Part shown: positions 7,259 to 17,505 of the stretch, in pieces
Layout: the number at the start of each line of letters is the position of its first letter
Numbering within the stretch: the first letter of the stretch is position 1
Assembly: GCF_001050375.1 (NCBI RefSeq)
Contig: NZ_KQ130487.1
Coordinates: forward strand, 62,001-126,000
Length of the DNA stretch: 64,000 nt
DNA from: Catenovulum maritimum
GTDB taxonomy: Bacteria > Pseudomonadota > Gammaproteobacteria > Enterobacterales > Alteromonadaceae
Direction of reading: 5' to 3'
Made by a program: the position numbers and the translations under genes
The notes under the pieces: generated by a model
What the model was told of the DNA's origin: nothing
The model's database searches: none
What the model saw: only the letters and a program-made list of their open reading frames with translations

Positions 7259-10200
7259 CTAATGGTGTGTATATTTATAGTCCATCATTAAATAACTAAT
7301 GACAGTTCGCCATGCGGTTAATGTACCAGAGTTATCGTAACCCAAAGCCCATTGCGGTAAATTAGCGCATCGAGTGCCAGCTTCAACAATGTGGTTTCTT
7401 TCGTCGCCGGATTTAACTCGATTTAATTTATCTTGCCATGTTTCGACAAAAAGTTGATAGGTTGCCTCTAATTCAGGTGAATCAAGGGTTAAGTGTTCGT
7501 CTAACAAAATTTTGTGCAGCGCCTGTATATTCGTCTTTATCGCCAATGTACCAGTCGTTGACTCGCCAAATAAATCATCTTGAATAGCAAGTCTCAATTT
7601 CGCAAGCTCTTCCCCGCTTTGCTCTGCGTAAGCTATAAACTTAAATTTGTATACACCCGCAACGCTAGCATCCCAATTAAATTCGAATCCACTGTTATTA
7701 CAGTACATAGCAATGTCATGGTTAGCTGATTGAGCAGAATTATATCTCTTACTTGTGCAGCTGTTTAATTCTATGTCTGGCTCTGAATATTGCGTTAAAG
7801 ACCAAGCATAATCAGAAACAACGACTGTATTTTGAGGGCCTATAATTTCGATATAATTAAGGAATACATTTCGATCACTCGTATCATCACTATAATCATT
7901 TACAAATAATGCTGATAATGTTTTGCTGCCTTGGGTTAAATTCATATCAAATTCAACTAATTGCATATCTTCAGTAGAAGTTTTATTAATCTCAAACTCG
8001 GTAGAAAACTCAGCACCTGGAACGACATCCGGCTCTACATAGGTAAACAGTTTCCTAGCTTCCGCCACTTGGTTAAACTCGCTAATGACAATGGGGCACG
8101 AAGCTTCAATTGCATGAGTAGCTGCTACATTTGCCATCACAGAATTAACTTCCCTTGCTCTTTCGGTTACAGCATCTGAATCCATTCCACCGTAATAAAT
8201 CAAATAATCATCCATTAAATAATTTACATCTCGATATTGGCTGATTCCCCACTCAAAACCAGTTAAACTTTTCGTTTTCGCTGCGAGTTCCTCTGGTGTT
8301 AGTAGCCTCTCGGTGCCCACCTGAGTGAGCGCTTCTGCTGCATTTGGGTTTGCGTTTTCTCTATCTAAAGTGCTTAACCTGAACCAGTCGCTTACGATTA
8401 AATCTGCTAGTAATGATTTTAGATTCATATTACTGTTGATAAAGTTTTCAGCCTGTTCGGAGATAAAATCTGATTGTGCCTCAAATAATACTTTCTGAGA
8501 TTGATAGTTTTGATCGGTTTCGACTGATGGCGCTTGTGCCACCTCGGCAGCAAAAATAGCTGGCCACCAAAATTTAACTGTCGCACTGGCAAAACGTTCA
8601 TCTTGAGTGATTTGAGTTGCCACCCAACTCAAACTTGTTTCAGAAGTAGGAGCAATATCATTTTCAAAACCTGGAACTAGCATATCCGAGTACCAAGTAT
8701 CTCCATCTTGATAAAGCTCATTGGCGATCCAGCGTCCAATATCCTCATCATATATTCGTTTGTAAGAGTTAGGGAGTGAGTCTAACCCTCCGATGGAGTC
8801 TCGATAAAATCCTTCATCACCATAATTTTGAAATGCCCCAGCTAATGGATCTAAAGTTTGGTGGCAAACGGTACAATTTGAATTATTTAAGGTTGGATTA
8901 TTATTATCTGAAAGTGCCTCAGGATCGGTTGTTCTTGCTGCCGACTTTTCAATATCCAATCCAAGAAAATGCATATAAGTCCATCTAGATCTAGCTCGAT
9001 TACGGTTAGTCGCAGTGGAAGGGTAACGACGCAAAAATGCAAGTGAATTTAAAATACCAGCATGAGGGTAAGCCGTCTCTATCCCACCGCCGTTATATAT
9101 CATAATCGCTAAATCTCGATTATATTGATATGTTCGATTTTCTGCGTGGCGGACTAATCCAGCGTCTTTACCTGGTAACCAAGTTTTATCCGTCGAGCTA
9201 AAATCTGCATCGGTTTTTAATACACTATTGCTTTCTTTAGTCACCATAGTGTAATCAGCGGTTAAAATTTCAGAATACGGCTTATCATTTTCAACAACAT
9301 AAGCAATCAGTTCAAGTGGCGCTCTTGCTAAGCCATAACTTACGGGTTTTCTGTAATTATTCTCTTCATTACGCTTCAACCTATCGGCATCTTCATAAGT
9401 TTCATCTTTATATTTTTCAGCAATTTCTTGAAGCTTGTTTGTGTACTCGGGATAATAATTATCTAAATTATTCACCAGCTCTCGCCACTCAGAAAGCCAC
9501 TTATCGGTCAGTAATTTGTCGTTGCTACTTCTGATTAAAAATTGATGAAAACCTTCCCCTTGCATGAGGCTAACTATCTCTTGCTTGAGTTCAGAGTCAC
9601 TCATATTGGCCACTTTATCTAGTTGGGCTTGCTTGGGGTAACTTGCGGTTAATAAAAATGCCGCACGTTTAAAGGTTTCTTGATTCGATAAATAACTAGC
9701 TCCGCTAAACAAAGTCTTGCTCTGCGAATTGCTTTCGACATCTTTTCCGAGCAAATTCAGAAAATCAGTTAAGTTTAAAAAATCAACCGAGTTTGAAGTT
9801 AAACGAACCCCGCCACCATGATCATTTAAGCCTCGGACTTTATCTAAGACATTTTGAGCATTGTCATTGGTCCTTGATATGTATTCTGACAATGCAGAAA
9901 AATTTAGTTGGGGATTATTCTCAACATAGTTCGGTTGAAATATAAGTTGTGAATCTTTAGCGTTGCCAGATGCAGTATGACAATTAACACAATTACTTAT
10001 AATAATTTGCTGCGAGATATTGAGGCTAAAAAAATCTGACGCATCTAAATCGGTCTCGGTGTTACCTTCGCCACTCCCAGTCTCTGTTTGGTTGCCATTA
10101 TTCGCTTCATTTTCTGTTTGGTTATCTGTCTCGCTTTCCGATTCTGATTCCGTCTGTGTGCCTGAATTGGAACTATCTTCAGCACAGTTTGTTACACATT

Positions 10201-10693
10201 CTTTTTTAACTAAGTTAATAAAGGTAGAAAATTCATTCAATAATTGAGTATTAGGCTCTAAGACAGTGCCTCCACCGTGGTTCTTTTTGCCGGACGCTTT
10301 TTCAATCAATATAAAGTCGCCGTTTTCTACCGAGCTGATGAAGTTTTGGAAGACTAATTTGTTACTCACATCCGTTGTAGATTGATTACCTCTAGAGGCT
10401 AAAGTTGGTTGAAAAACCAGCCGAGTCGCACTGGCTAAACCATCAGTCACATGACAAGAAATACATAAATTATCGACAACGGGTTTAGCTATCTTTGCTG
10501 AATAAAAAGCTAAATTTTGTTCGGGAGTCGTTTGAGCTTGATTTGAATCCGGCAAATTTATATCTGGGTTGCTATCATCAACCACATCAACTATGGGTGC
10601 TAACCCTTGAGTTACACCGTCACTCCCCCCGCCTCCACAAGCAATCAGGATAAACGAACAGAATAGTGCAATTCCATTTTTATAAAATGTCAC
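7259..10693 (-). CDS. Large lipoprotein with three CxxCH motifs (DUF1549/DUF1588-like)
   Basis: 1144 residues. The lipobox LIAC (Cys19) is followed by GGGGSDG. Two homologous modules of about 90 residues each carry a CxxCH (C77-H81 and C235-H239) and a downstream N/D-HGGG motif (around 139 and 292); they are joined by an acidic Ser/Thr/Glu linker (about 173-216). Next comes a DUF1549-like segment (FKRAAFLLTASYP, about 341), then a DUF1588-like segment with a third CxxCH (C607-H611, NCTVCHQTLDPLAGAFQNYGDEG), then a long C-terminal region with a beta-rich, possibly carbohydrate-binding part. Up to three c-type haems are predicted. It heads the operon and may act as an outer-membrane or periplasmic electron carrier; the substrate is unknown. 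Confidence 0.78.
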   Translation of the reverse strand: MTFYKNGIALFCSFILIACGGGGSDGVTQGLAPIVDVVDDSNPDINLPDSNQAQTTPEQNLAFYSAKIAKPVVDNLCISCHVTDGLASATRLVFQPTLASRGNQSTTDVSNKLVFQNFISSVENGDFILIEKASGKKNHGGGTVLEPNTQLLNEFSTFINLVKKECVTNCAEDSSNSGTQTESESESETDNQTENEANNGNQTETGSGEGNTETDLDASDFFSLNISQQIIISNCVNCHTASGNAKDSQLIFQPNYVENNPQLNFSALSEYISRTNDNAQNVLDKVRGLNDHGGGVRLTSNSVDFLNLTDFLNLLGKDVESNSQSKTLFSGASYLSNQETFKRAAFLLTASYPKQAQLDKVANMSDSELKQEIVSLMQGEGFHQFLIRSSNDKLLTDKWLSEWRELVNNLDNYYPEYTNKLQEIAEKYKDETYEDADRLKRNEENNYRKPVSYGLARAPLELIAYVVENDKPYSEILTADYTMVTKESNSVLKTDADFSSTDKTWLPGKDAGLVRHAENRTYQYNRDLAIMIYNGGGIETAYPHAGILNSLAFLRRYPSTATNRNRARSRWTYMHFLGLDIEKSAARTTDPEALSDNNNPTLNNSNCTVCHQTLDPLAGAFQNYGDEGFYRDSIGGLDSLPNSYKRIYDEDIGRWIANELYQDGDTWYSDMLVPGFENDIAPTSETSLSWVATQITQDERFASATVKFWWPAIFAAEVAQAPSVETDQNYQSQKVLFEAQSDFISEQAENFINSNMNLKSLLADLIVSDWFRLSTLDRENANPNAAEALTQVGTERLLTPEELAAKTKSLTGFEWGISQYRDVNYLMDDYLIYYGGMDSDAVTERAREVNSVMANVAATHAIEASCPIVISEFNQVAEARKLFTYVEPDVVPGAEFSTEFEINKTSTEDMQLVEFDMNLTQGSKTLSALFVNDYSDDTSDRNVFLNYIEIIGPQNTVVVSDYAWSLTQYSEPDIELNSCTSKRYNSAQSANHDIAMYCNNSGFEFNWDASVAGVYKFKFIAYAEQSGEELAKLRLAIQDDLFGESTTGTLAIKTNIQALHKILLDEHLTLDSPELEATYQLFVETWQDKLNRVKSGDERNHIVEAGTRCANLPQWALGYDNSGTLTAWRTVISYLMMDYKYTHH

Positions 10694-11056
10694 ATTGACC
10701 TCGGTACAACTAGTAAATAAATGATTATTTAATAATCCAAAGTAATAACTTCAGTTTAGTCATAATCACACTAATAGCCATAAATAAAATGCATCAAACA
10801 ACAAATTGATAACTAATTCACAGCAAAATAAAAACATTATAGTGGTTAAGAATGCTCGTCATCTGAAATTTCATTTATTTACACTTTACTGACAAATTGC
10901 TTTTGCTTTGATAATTTAGAAGCATTGAAAACAATTAGTGACATTTTTTGCACTTTGTAAGTAGACAATCCAGATTTAACTATGGTCACAAGGTTAGAAA
11001 ATCGCTAGAATACGCGGTTGTTTTTTCTGTTGCTAAACTAGTGGGTATTATCTTAA
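10694..11056. other. Divergent intergenic region between the redox operon and miaB
   Basis: 363 bp of AT-rich DNA with no gene. It must carry promoters for both the minus-strand operon starting at 10693 and miaB at 11057. I see no strong operator palindrome and no convincing -35/-10 pair, so no site is called. Confidence 0.5.
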
Positions 11057-12490
11057 ATGGGCAAAAAGCTTTTTATTAAAACCTGGGGCTGTCAAATGAA
11101 CGAGTACGACTCGCAAAAGATGGCTGATTTATTAGATTCAACTCATGGTTACACTGTTGCCGACGAAGCTGAAGATGCGGATGTGATTCTATTGAACACC
11201 TGCTCTATTCGTGAAAAGGCACAAGAAAAAGTCTTCCACCAACTAGGTCGCTGGAAAGAACTAAAAGATACTAAACCCGATCTAATCATTGGGGTTGGCG
11301 GTTGCGTAGCTTCTCAAGAAGGTAAAGCGATTCGTCAACGTGCGCCATTTGTTGATATTGTATTTGGCCCACAAACATTACACAGATTGCCAGAAATGAT
11401 TGGCCAAATAAAAGAAGGTAACAAAGCGGTTGTTGATGTTAGCTTCCCTGAAATCGAAAAGTTTGACCGTTTACCAGAGCCTAAAGCAGAAGGCCCTAGC
11501 GCATTCGTTTCTATTATGGAAGGCTGTTCAAAATACTGCACCTTTTGTGTTGTCCCTTATACACGAGGTGAAGAAGTTTCTCGCCCTGTCGATGATGTCT
11601 TATACGAAATAGCTCAATTAGCTGAGCAAGGCGTTCGAGAAGTCAATTTATTAGGTCAGAATGTAAATGCGTTTCGCGGCCCTCACCATGATGGCAGCGA
11701 CTGCTATTTCTCTGAGTTACTTCGTTTAGTCGCGTCAATAGATGGTATCGATCGTATCCGCTATACGACTTCTCACCCTGTTGAATTTACCGATGACATA
11801 ATCGAGGCTTATGCTGACATTCCAGAGTTAGTTGATCATCTTCACTTACCAGTTCAATCAGGCTCAGATCGCATCTTAAACTTGATGAAACGTGGCCATA
11901 CCGCAATCGAATATAAGTCTAAAATCAGAAAACTTAAAAAAATCAGACCTAATTTAAGTATGTCATCTGATTTCATTATCGGTTTCCCTGGTGAAAGCAA
12001 AGAAGACTTTGAAGCCACTATGGATTTAATCGCAAGTGTTGGTTACGACATGAGTTTTAGTTTCATATACAGTGCTCGTCCAGGCACTCCTGCGTCTGAT
12101 TTACCTGACGACGTAGATGAAGAAGAGAAAAAACAGCGATTATATTTATTACAGCAACGAATTAATCAACAAGCCTTACAAATTTCTCGTTCTATGCTCA
12201 ATACTGAACAAAGAATTTTAGTTGAAGGTCCTTCCAAAAAGAATCCAATGGAGCTTTGCGGTCGTACTGAAAACAACCGGGTAGTAAATTTTGAAGCTCC
12301 ACACACCACAATAGGTGGTTTTGTTGACGTTAAAATTGTAGACGTTTTCTCTAACTCACTGCGCGGCGAGTTCATCCGAAGTGAGCAAGAGATGGATCTG
12401 AGAGTCGAAACGGCTCCAAGCCAAATTTTAGCACGCAACAAACAAGATGAAGTGAACGATACCGGCGCTTCAGTATTCGTTCCAAATTAA
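11057..12490 (+). CDS. miaB: tRNA-2-methylthio-N6-dimethylallyladenosine synthase
   Basis: This radical-SAM methylthiotransferase adds the ms2 group to i6A37 of tRNAs reading UNN codons. The N-terminal MTTase domain has Cys12, Cys49 and Cys83 for the auxiliary 4Fe-4S cluster. The radical-SAM motif is C157-x3-C161-x2-C164 (CSKYCTFC), followed by [14 protein letters not shown] domain occupies about residues 375-440 (RILVEGPS...[11 protein letters not shown]). The 477-aa length is normal. It is the first gene of the conserved miaB-phoH-ybeY-corC-lnt order, as in E. coli. Confidence 0.97.
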   Translation: MGKKLFIKTWGCQMNEYDSQKMADLLDSTHGYTVADEAEDADVILLNTCSIREKAQEKVFHQLGRWKELKDTKPDLIIGVGGCVASQEGKAIRQRAPFVDIVFGPQTLHRLPEMIGQIKEGNKAVVDVSFPEIEKFDRLPEPKAEGPSAFVSIMEGCSKYCTFCVVPYTRGEEVSRPVDDVLYEIAQLAEQGVREVNLLGQNVNAFRGPHHDGSDCYFSELLRLVASIDGIDRIRYTTSHPVEFTDDIIEAYADIPELVDHLHLPVQSGSDRILNLMKRGHTAIEYKSKIRKLKKIRPNLSMSSDFIIGFPGESKEDFEATMDLIASVGYDMSFSFIYSARPGTPASDLPDDVDEEEKKQRLYLLQQRINQQALQISRSMLNTEQRILVEGPSKKNPMELCGRTENNRVVNFEAPHTTIGGFVDVKIVDVFSNSLRGEFIRSEQEMDLRVETAPSQILARNKQDEVNDTGASVFVPN

Positions 12491-12504
12491 CTAATAATTA
12501 TATA

Positions 12505-12532
12505 ATTGGCTTATTAATTTAAATAAGCCAAT
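12505..12532. other. Stem-loop between miaB and phoH
   Basis: An 11-bp perfect stem (ATTGGCTTATT / AATAAGCCAAT, 6-nt loop) lies 14 bases after miaB and just upstream of the phoH ribosome-binding site. It has no T-run on the plus strand, so it is a weak terminator at best. It may instead be an mRNA-processing or stabilising hairpin that sets miaB and phoH levels apart. Confidence 0.55.
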
Positions 12533-12552
12533 GACTATCTAGGAAGTAATTT

Positions 12553-13596
12553 TTGAGTAACCAAACCGATTCATTAGAGATATTTTTAGAACCCGCTGAC
12601 CAATTTAGGCTCGCCAGTTTATGTGGCCCGTTTGATGATAACTTAAAGTTAATTGAACGCCGATTAGGTGTTGAATTGAGGTATAGAGATAACGAATTCA
12701 CAATTACAGGTAAGCAGCAAGTTAATTTAGCTGTCGCGGAACTATTAAAAAACCTCTATGTTGAAACTCAAATAGTTAAAGGCAAAGCTCAAGAATTAGA
12801 TTCAGAAAAAGTTCATTTAGCAATTCAAGAGTTTAAAGTTTTAGAACAGTTTTCCATTGATGAACCTATTGGTAAAGAAGCTTTTATAAAAACTAAGCGC
12901 GGTGTAATCAAACCAAGAAACCCAAATCAAAGTCAATACGTAAACAATATATTGGCCAATGATATTGCATTTGGTGTGGGTCCAGCTGGCACAGGTAAAA
13001 CTTACCTAGCTGTTGCTTGCGCTGTTGACGCGCTTGAAAGACAAGAAGTTCGTCGTATATTACTGACTCGACCAGCGGTTGAAGCAGGCGAAAAACTAGG
13101 CTTTTTACCGGGTGACTTAAGTCAAAAAGTAGACCCTTATTTACGCCCGCTATATGACGCTTTATTTGAAATGCTCGGCTTTGAAAAAGTAGAAAGATTA
13201 ATAGAGCGAAGCGTTATAGAAATTGCACCGCTAGCGTATATGCGAGGCAGAACCTTAAACGATGCCTTTATTATTTTAGATGAAAGCCAAAACACTACGG
13301 TAGAACAAATGAAAATGTTCTTAACTCGTATCGGCTTCAACTCAAAAGCGGTTATCACAGGTGATATCACTCAAGTTGATTTACCTAAAGGCCAAAAATC
13401 AGGTCTTCGTCACGTGGTAGAAGTATTACAAGATGTTGAAGATATCAGTTTTAATTTTTTCCGCTCGCATGATGTCGTTCGTCACCCTGTTGTTCAACGA
13501 GTTGTTGATGCTTATGACAGATGGGATGAAATTCAAGAGCGCCAAAAAATCGCAGATAAAAAAGCTAAATTAGCAGAGCAATTAGAACAAAAATGA
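12553..13596 (+). CDS. ybeZ: PhoH-like ATPase (YbeZ)
   Basis: 347 residues. The Walker A GPAGTGKT lies at 143-150 and the Walker B-like [12 protein letters not shown] at about 241, with [17 protein letters not shown] as sensor. YbeZ is an ATP-binding partner of the endoribonuclease YbeY and is thought to act with it in rRNA maturation or RNA quality control. The start is a TTG at 12553 preceded by AGGAAG at 12541-12546; no ATG lies between that site and the conserved N-terminus. Its stop overlaps the ybeY start by four bases (ATGA), so the two are translationally coupled. Confidence 0.94.
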   Translation: MSNQTDSLEIFLEPADQFRLASLCGPFDDNLKLIERRLGVELRYRDNEFTITGKQQVNLAVAELLKNLYVETQIVKGKAQELDSEKVHLAIQEFKVLEQFSIDEPIGKEAFIKTKRGVIKPRNPNQSQYVNNILANDIAFGVGPAGTGKTYLAVACAVDALERQEVRRILLTRPAVEAGEKLGFLPGDLSQKVDPYLRPLYDALFEMLGFEKVERLIERSVIEIAPLAYMRGRTLNDAFIILDESQNTTVEQMKMFLTRIGFNSKAVITGDITQVDLPKGQKSGLRHVVEVLQDVEDISFNFFRSHDVVRHPVVQRVVDAYDRWDEIQERQKIADKKAKLAEQLEQK

Positions 13597-14084
13597 CCTT
13601 CGACATCAGCAAAATACAGCTAGATCTAGATTTACAAATAGCTTGCGAAGGCGAGTTCCCCTCTAATGAAGATTTTATGCTGTGGGCTCAATACGCCCTA
13701 GTAGAAAGAGGCGAAGCGCTAACAGAATTAACCATTCGATTAGTTGAGTTAGAAGAAAGCCAAAGCTTAAATCACGAATACAGAAGCAAAGATAAGCCTA
13801 CCAATGTTCTATCTTTCCCATTTGAAAATCCACCTGGTCTCAGTTTACCTTTAATCGGTGACCTAGTAGTATGTGCGGATGTTGTTCGACAAGAAGCAAA
13901 AGAACAAAATAAGTCTGAACAAGCGCATTGGGCACACATGATAGTCCACGGCTGTCTTCATCTGCTTGGCTATGACCATATTGAAGATGACGAAGCTGAA
14001 ATCATGGAAAGCATGGAAAAACGAATTTTAGCTCAAATAGGATTTGACGATCCTTATCAAGTAACACAAACTATCAATAGTTAA
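13593..14084 (+). CDS. ybeY: Endoribonuclease YbeY
   Basis: A 163-residue single-strand endoribonuclease involved in 16S rRNA 3'-end maturation and 70S ribosome quality control. The zinc motif H119-x3-H123-x5-H129 is complete ([11 protein letters not shown]), with the upstream conserved [14 protein letters not shown]. It starts inside the phoH stop (ATGA), and corC follows after 21 bases. Confidence 0.96.
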   Translation: MTFDISKIQLDLDLQIACEGEFPSNEDFMLWAQYALVERGEALTELTIRLVELEESQSLNHEYRSKDKPTNVLSFPFENPPGLSLPLIGDLVVCADVVRQEAKEQNKSEQAHWAHMIVHGCLHLLGYDHIEDDEAEIMESMEKRILAQIGFDDPYQVTQTINS

Positions 14085-14105
14085 TTAGGAAGAGATAAAA
14101 AAGAA

Positions 14106-14975
14106 ATGAGCGAAGATAATCCTCACTCTAGTAACGGTTCTTCAAATAAATCATGGCTAGACAAAATTGGTCAAATGATAAACGGAGAACCGAGAAGTAA
14201 AGAAGATTTACAAGAAATATTTCACGATGCGGTTGAAAGTCAACTAATCGATATAGACACTAAGGATATGATTGAAGGTGTTTTAGATATTTCTGAAATG
14301 CGGGTTCGTGATATTATGATCCCAAGATCACAAATGGTAACGATTGAAAAATCACAACCAGTCTCTGAATTTTTACCTTTGATGATAAAGTCAGCTCACA
14401 GTCGTTTTCCTGTTATCTGTGAAGACAAAGATCACATCGAAGGCATTCTCCTAGCTAAAGATTTATTAGCCTACGTTTACGAGCATGGATTTGAAAATGT
14501 AGACGTAACCGCTATTTTACGCCAAGCTGAAGTCATACCTGAAAGTAAAAGATTAGACATATTACTCAAAGACTTCCGTAACGAAAGATACCATATGGCG
14601 ATAGTGGTAGATGAATTTGGCTGTGTTTCAGGTTTAGTGACAATTGAAGATATTCTCGAACTTATTGTTGGAGATATTGAAGATGAACATTCAACCGTTG
14701 AGCCAGAATCAATTAGACGAATTACCAATACAGTGTATGCAATCAATGCCTTAACTGAGATTGAAGAATTTAATGAGTTTTTCAATAGTGAATTAGAAAC
14801 CGAAGATGTTGATACTGTCGGCGGTTTAGTTGTCCAACAATTTGGACACTTCCCAGAAAAAGGCGAGACGATAGAAATTGGTAACTTTCAATTTAAAATC
14901 GTGAGCTGTGATGGCCGCCGAGTAAATCAGCTACAACTTATCCTACCAAAAGAAGAAAAGGAAACCTCTAACTGA
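14106..14975 (+). CDS. corC: CorC/YbeX CBS-domain protein
   Basis: 289 residues with no membrane domain, as in short CorC/YbeX. Two CBS domains follow the MRVRDIMIPRSQMVTI lead-in (about residues 63-190). A C-terminal CorC_HlyC transporter-associated domain (about 200-280) contains the acidic EFNEFFNSELETEDVDTVGGLV. It has been linked to Mg2+/Co2+ efflux through CorA and, in the ybeZYX operon, to ribosome metabolism. The TGA stop overlaps the lnt ATG (TGATG). Confidence 0.94.
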   Translation: MSEDNPHSSNGSSNKSWLDKIGQMINGEPRSKEDLQEIFHDAVESQLIDIDTKDMIEGVLDISEMRVRDIMIPRSQMVTIEKSQPVSEFLPLMIKSAHSRFPVICEDKDHIEGILLAKDLLAYVYEHGFENVDVTAILRQAEVIPESKRLDILLKDFRNERYHMAIVVDEFGCVSGLVTIEDILELIVGDIEDEHSTVEPESIRRITNTVYAINALTEIEEFNEFFNSELETEDVDTVGGLVVQQFGHFPEKGETIEIGNFQFKIVSCDGRRVNQLQLILPKEEKETSN

Positions 14976-16540
14976 TGAAGTTATCTGCGACTTGGTTGAG
15001 CTTGCTACTTTTTTTAGCTGGTTTAACCAGCTCGCTTGCATTTGCTCCATTTAACCATTTTTGGTTGGTTTTTCTGCTTTTCCCTGCATTATTTTACACC
15101 TGCTTTAACACGAACCTTAAACAAGCGGCTAAATACGCTTTTAGTTTTTCTTTAGGTTGGTTTTTATCTGGGATAGGCTGGGTATTTGTCAGTTTAGACA
15201 ACTTCGGTGGCATGCCTTTTATCGTATCTGCAGCGATGATTTTAGCGTTAGCGGCCTATTTAGCCATTTACTTTACAGCGGCAATTAGCTTAAGCCATTA
15301 TTTACAAAAATTTAGCCAATATGCAATTTACACTCTTCCGGCGTTTTGGTGCTTATTTGAGTGGCTAAGAAGCCTTGTTTTAACTGGCTTTCCTTGGCTG
15401 TCGATTGGTTATTCTCAATTAAATTCACCTTTATCAGTAATGGTACCTTATGTAGGTGAAATTGGCTTAACCTTCAGTATTATTTTAATTTCAGTGATCT
15501 CGGCTAAGCATTACAGCAAGCTACAGATTATTTTACCTATGTTAGTGAGTATTGTACTTATTAGCGCACTTTTACCAAATCAAACAGCCACAACATCAGA
15601 TAAAAATTCAGTTAAACTGACACTAGTTCAAGGCAATATTTTACAAGAGAATCGCTGGGATCCAGAATTCCTCTGGCCTGTAATGGAAGCATATCAAGAC
15701 TTAAGCCGGCCTTATTACGGTGACAGCGATATTATTATTTGGCCAGAAGCTGCGATTCCCGCGGTGGAACCAATTGCACAAGATTATTTACTCAATTTAG
15801 ATAAAGCCACTGGATACAATAATACCGCCTTGATCACAGGTATTATTAATTACCAACAATACTCTAATGAGTTTTTTAATAGCCTCATAGTACTAGGTAA
15901 TCAAAATTATCGTTCGGGTAAAGGCCATTATCAGTATGGTCACGATAATAGGTATAATAAACACCATTTACTCCCCATAGGCGAATTTATTCCATTTGAG
16001 CAATGGCTAAGAGGGATATCCCCATTATTTGATTTACCTTTCTCGTCTTTCAACCGCGGTGAGTATATTCAAGCAGATCTCAAAGCCAATGGTTTTAATG
16101 TGATGGCGGCTATTTGCTACGAAATCGTCTTCCCACAACAAATTAAAGCGAACTTAAAACCAGATACAGACTTTATCTTAACGGTCAGCAATGATGCTTG
16201 GTTTGGCGAATCGCATGGGCCCCATCAACATTTAGAAATCGCACAAATGCGTGCATTAGAGTTTGGTATTCCAGTGGTTCGTGTCACCAATACGGGCATT
16301 ACAGCTATCATTGATGAGCTGGGCCAAATACAAGCTCAATCACCGCAATTTGAAGAACATATTCTGCAGCACAGACTCACGCTTAATCGAGTTGATACCT
16401 TATATCTAAAATTAGGCAACTTACCCATAATTATTATAAGTGCCTTAATGCTACTCGCTATTTTTATCCATGCGATTAGAGAAAAACACATGTTAAAAAT
16501 CACCACAGAACGACTAAAGGTTGATAATGGAAATATTTAA
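14975..16540 (+). CDS. lnt: Apolipoprotein N-acyltransferase
   Basis: This inner-membrane enzyme adds the third acyl chain to the N-terminal Cys of lipoproteins. 521 residues: about six to seven hydrophobic segments in the first 195 residues, a periplasmic nitrilase-like domain with the catalytic triad Glu258 (WPEAAIP), Lys329 (RYNKHH) and Cys381 (AAICYE), and a C-terminal membrane helix near 485. The start overlaps the corC stop. Several lipoproteins in this window, including the DUF4266, TlpA-like and haem-motif proteins, would be its clients. Confidence 0.96.
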   Translation: MKLSATWLSLLLFLAGLTSSLAFAPFNHFWLVFLLFPALFYTCFNTNLKQAAKYAFSFSLGWFLSGIGWVFVSLDNFGGMPFIVSAAMILALAAYLAIYFTAAISLSHYLQKFSQYAIYTLPAFWCLFEWLRSLVLTGFPWLSIGYSQLNSPLSVMVPYVGEIGLTFSIILISVISAKHYSKLQIILPMLVSIVLISALLPNQTATTSDKNSVKLTLVQGNILQENRWDPEFLWPVMEAYQDLSRPYYGDSDIIIWPEAAIPAVEPIAQDYLLNLDKATGYNNTALITGIINYQQYSNEFFNSLIVLGNQNYRSGKGHYQYGHDNRYNKHHLLPIGEFIPFEQWLRGISPLFDLPFSSFNRGEYIQADLKANGFNVMAAICYEIVFPQQIKANLKPDTDFILTVSNDAWFGESHGPHQHLEIAQMRALEFGIPVVRVTNTGITAIIDELGQIQAQSPQFEEHILQHRLTLNRVDTLYLKLGNLPIIIISALMLLAIFIHAIREKHMLKITTERLKVDNGNI

Positions 16541-17492
16541 TTGGGGACTCATAGGTCCAGGTAGAATCGCACATCAATTTGCAAAAGCGCTTAATGCTGA
16601 TTTTGTCGGTAGATTATATGCAGTGGCTTCAAATAACGCCCAGCGCAGCAAAGACTTTTCACAACAATACCAAGCGCAAGTCAGCTACCATAATTATGCA
16701 GATTTACTAGCAGATCCAAAAGTAGATGCTGTCTATATTGCTACGCCACACAATTTTCACTATGAACAAATTAAACAATGTTTAATGGCAAATAAAGCCG
16801 TACTCTGTGAAAAACCACTAACCGTAAACTACGAGCAGGCAAAAGAGCTAACTGAACTAGCCAAAAATCGAAATTTATTCCTGATGGAAGCAATGTGGTC
16901 ACTTTACTTACCTATCTATCAAACGGTAAATAACTGGATTAAGTCTGGTGCGATTGGTGAAGTGAAATTAATCCACTCAACTTTTGGTTTTGCTGTTCCG
17001 AGAAACGAGTCTGATCGCTTACTCAATCCAGATTTAGCTGGCGGGGTTTTATTAGATATGGGTATTTATTGTGTTGCTACCGCACAGTGGTTTAGCGCTA
17101 GCTACCCAAGTAAAATCCAAGCTTCAGGATTAATCGGCTCAACTGGTGTAGACGAGTTAACCATGGTTAATCTCACTTATCCGGATAATAAATTTGCGCA
17201 ATTTAGCTGTAATTTTTTAACCCAAACGGATAATTCGCTATACATAAATGGCACTAAAGGCAGAATTAAAATTGATGATATGTTTTGGGCCGGAACAACT
17301 GCTAGCTTGATAGTTGACGATACGACAACCCGAGTCACTAAACCTCATGCAGAAACTGGCTTCGAATATGAAATAGCAGAAGCAGAAAGCTGCATTAAGC
17401 AAAAGAAATTAGAAAGCTCAATCGTCAGTCATAAGGAAACGTTACAGAATATGAAGATAATGGAAACCGTTCTGCAGCAACTGAAACCTTAA
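16527..17492 (+). CDS. Gfo/Idh/MocA family oxidoreductase
   Basis: A 321-residue NAD(P)-dependent oxidoreductase. The N-terminal Rossmann motif is WGLIGPGRIAHQFAKAL, followed by AVYIATPHNFHYEQ and the CEKPLTVNYEQ motif with the conserved Lys; the C-terminal alpha/beta domain contains GGVLLDMGIYCVA. The substrate is unknown; related enzymes act on sugars, inositols or trans-dihydrodiols. The ATG at 16527 is chosen over a TTG at 16521 because AAAGG ends six bases before it. The gene overlaps the end of lnt by 14 bases, so it is probably cotranscribed although functionally unrelated. Confidence 0.86.
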   Translation: MEIFNWGLIGPGRIAHQFAKALNADFVGRLYAVASNNAQRSKDFSQQYQAQVSYHNYADLLADPKVDAVYIATPHNFHYEQIKQCLMANKAVLCEKPLTVNYEQAKELTELAKNRNLFLMEAMWSLYLPIYQTVNNWIKSGAIGEVKLIHSTFGFAVPRNESDRLLNPDLAGGVLLDMGIYCVATAQWFSASYPSKIQASGLIGSTGVDELTMVNLTYPDNKFAQFSCNFLTQTDNSLYINGTKGRIKIDDMFWAGTTASLIVDDTTTRVTKPHAETGFEYEIAEAESCIKQKKLESSIVSHKETLQNMKIMETVLQQLKP

Positions 17493-17505
17493 TCAAAAGA
17501 CCTGC

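Noticed and set aside
9695-9706. SGAS (residues 330-333) in the CxxCH lipoprotein as a flavinylation site
   Set aside because: The position where Asp is expected is Thr, and only the four-residue core matches, which is likely by chance in a 1144-aa protein.
10020-10247. Plus-strand open frame opposite the acidic linker of the CxxCH lipoprotein
   Set aside because: It is the antisense reading of low-complexity Ser/Thr/Glu codons inside a clear gene, with no ribosome-binding site.
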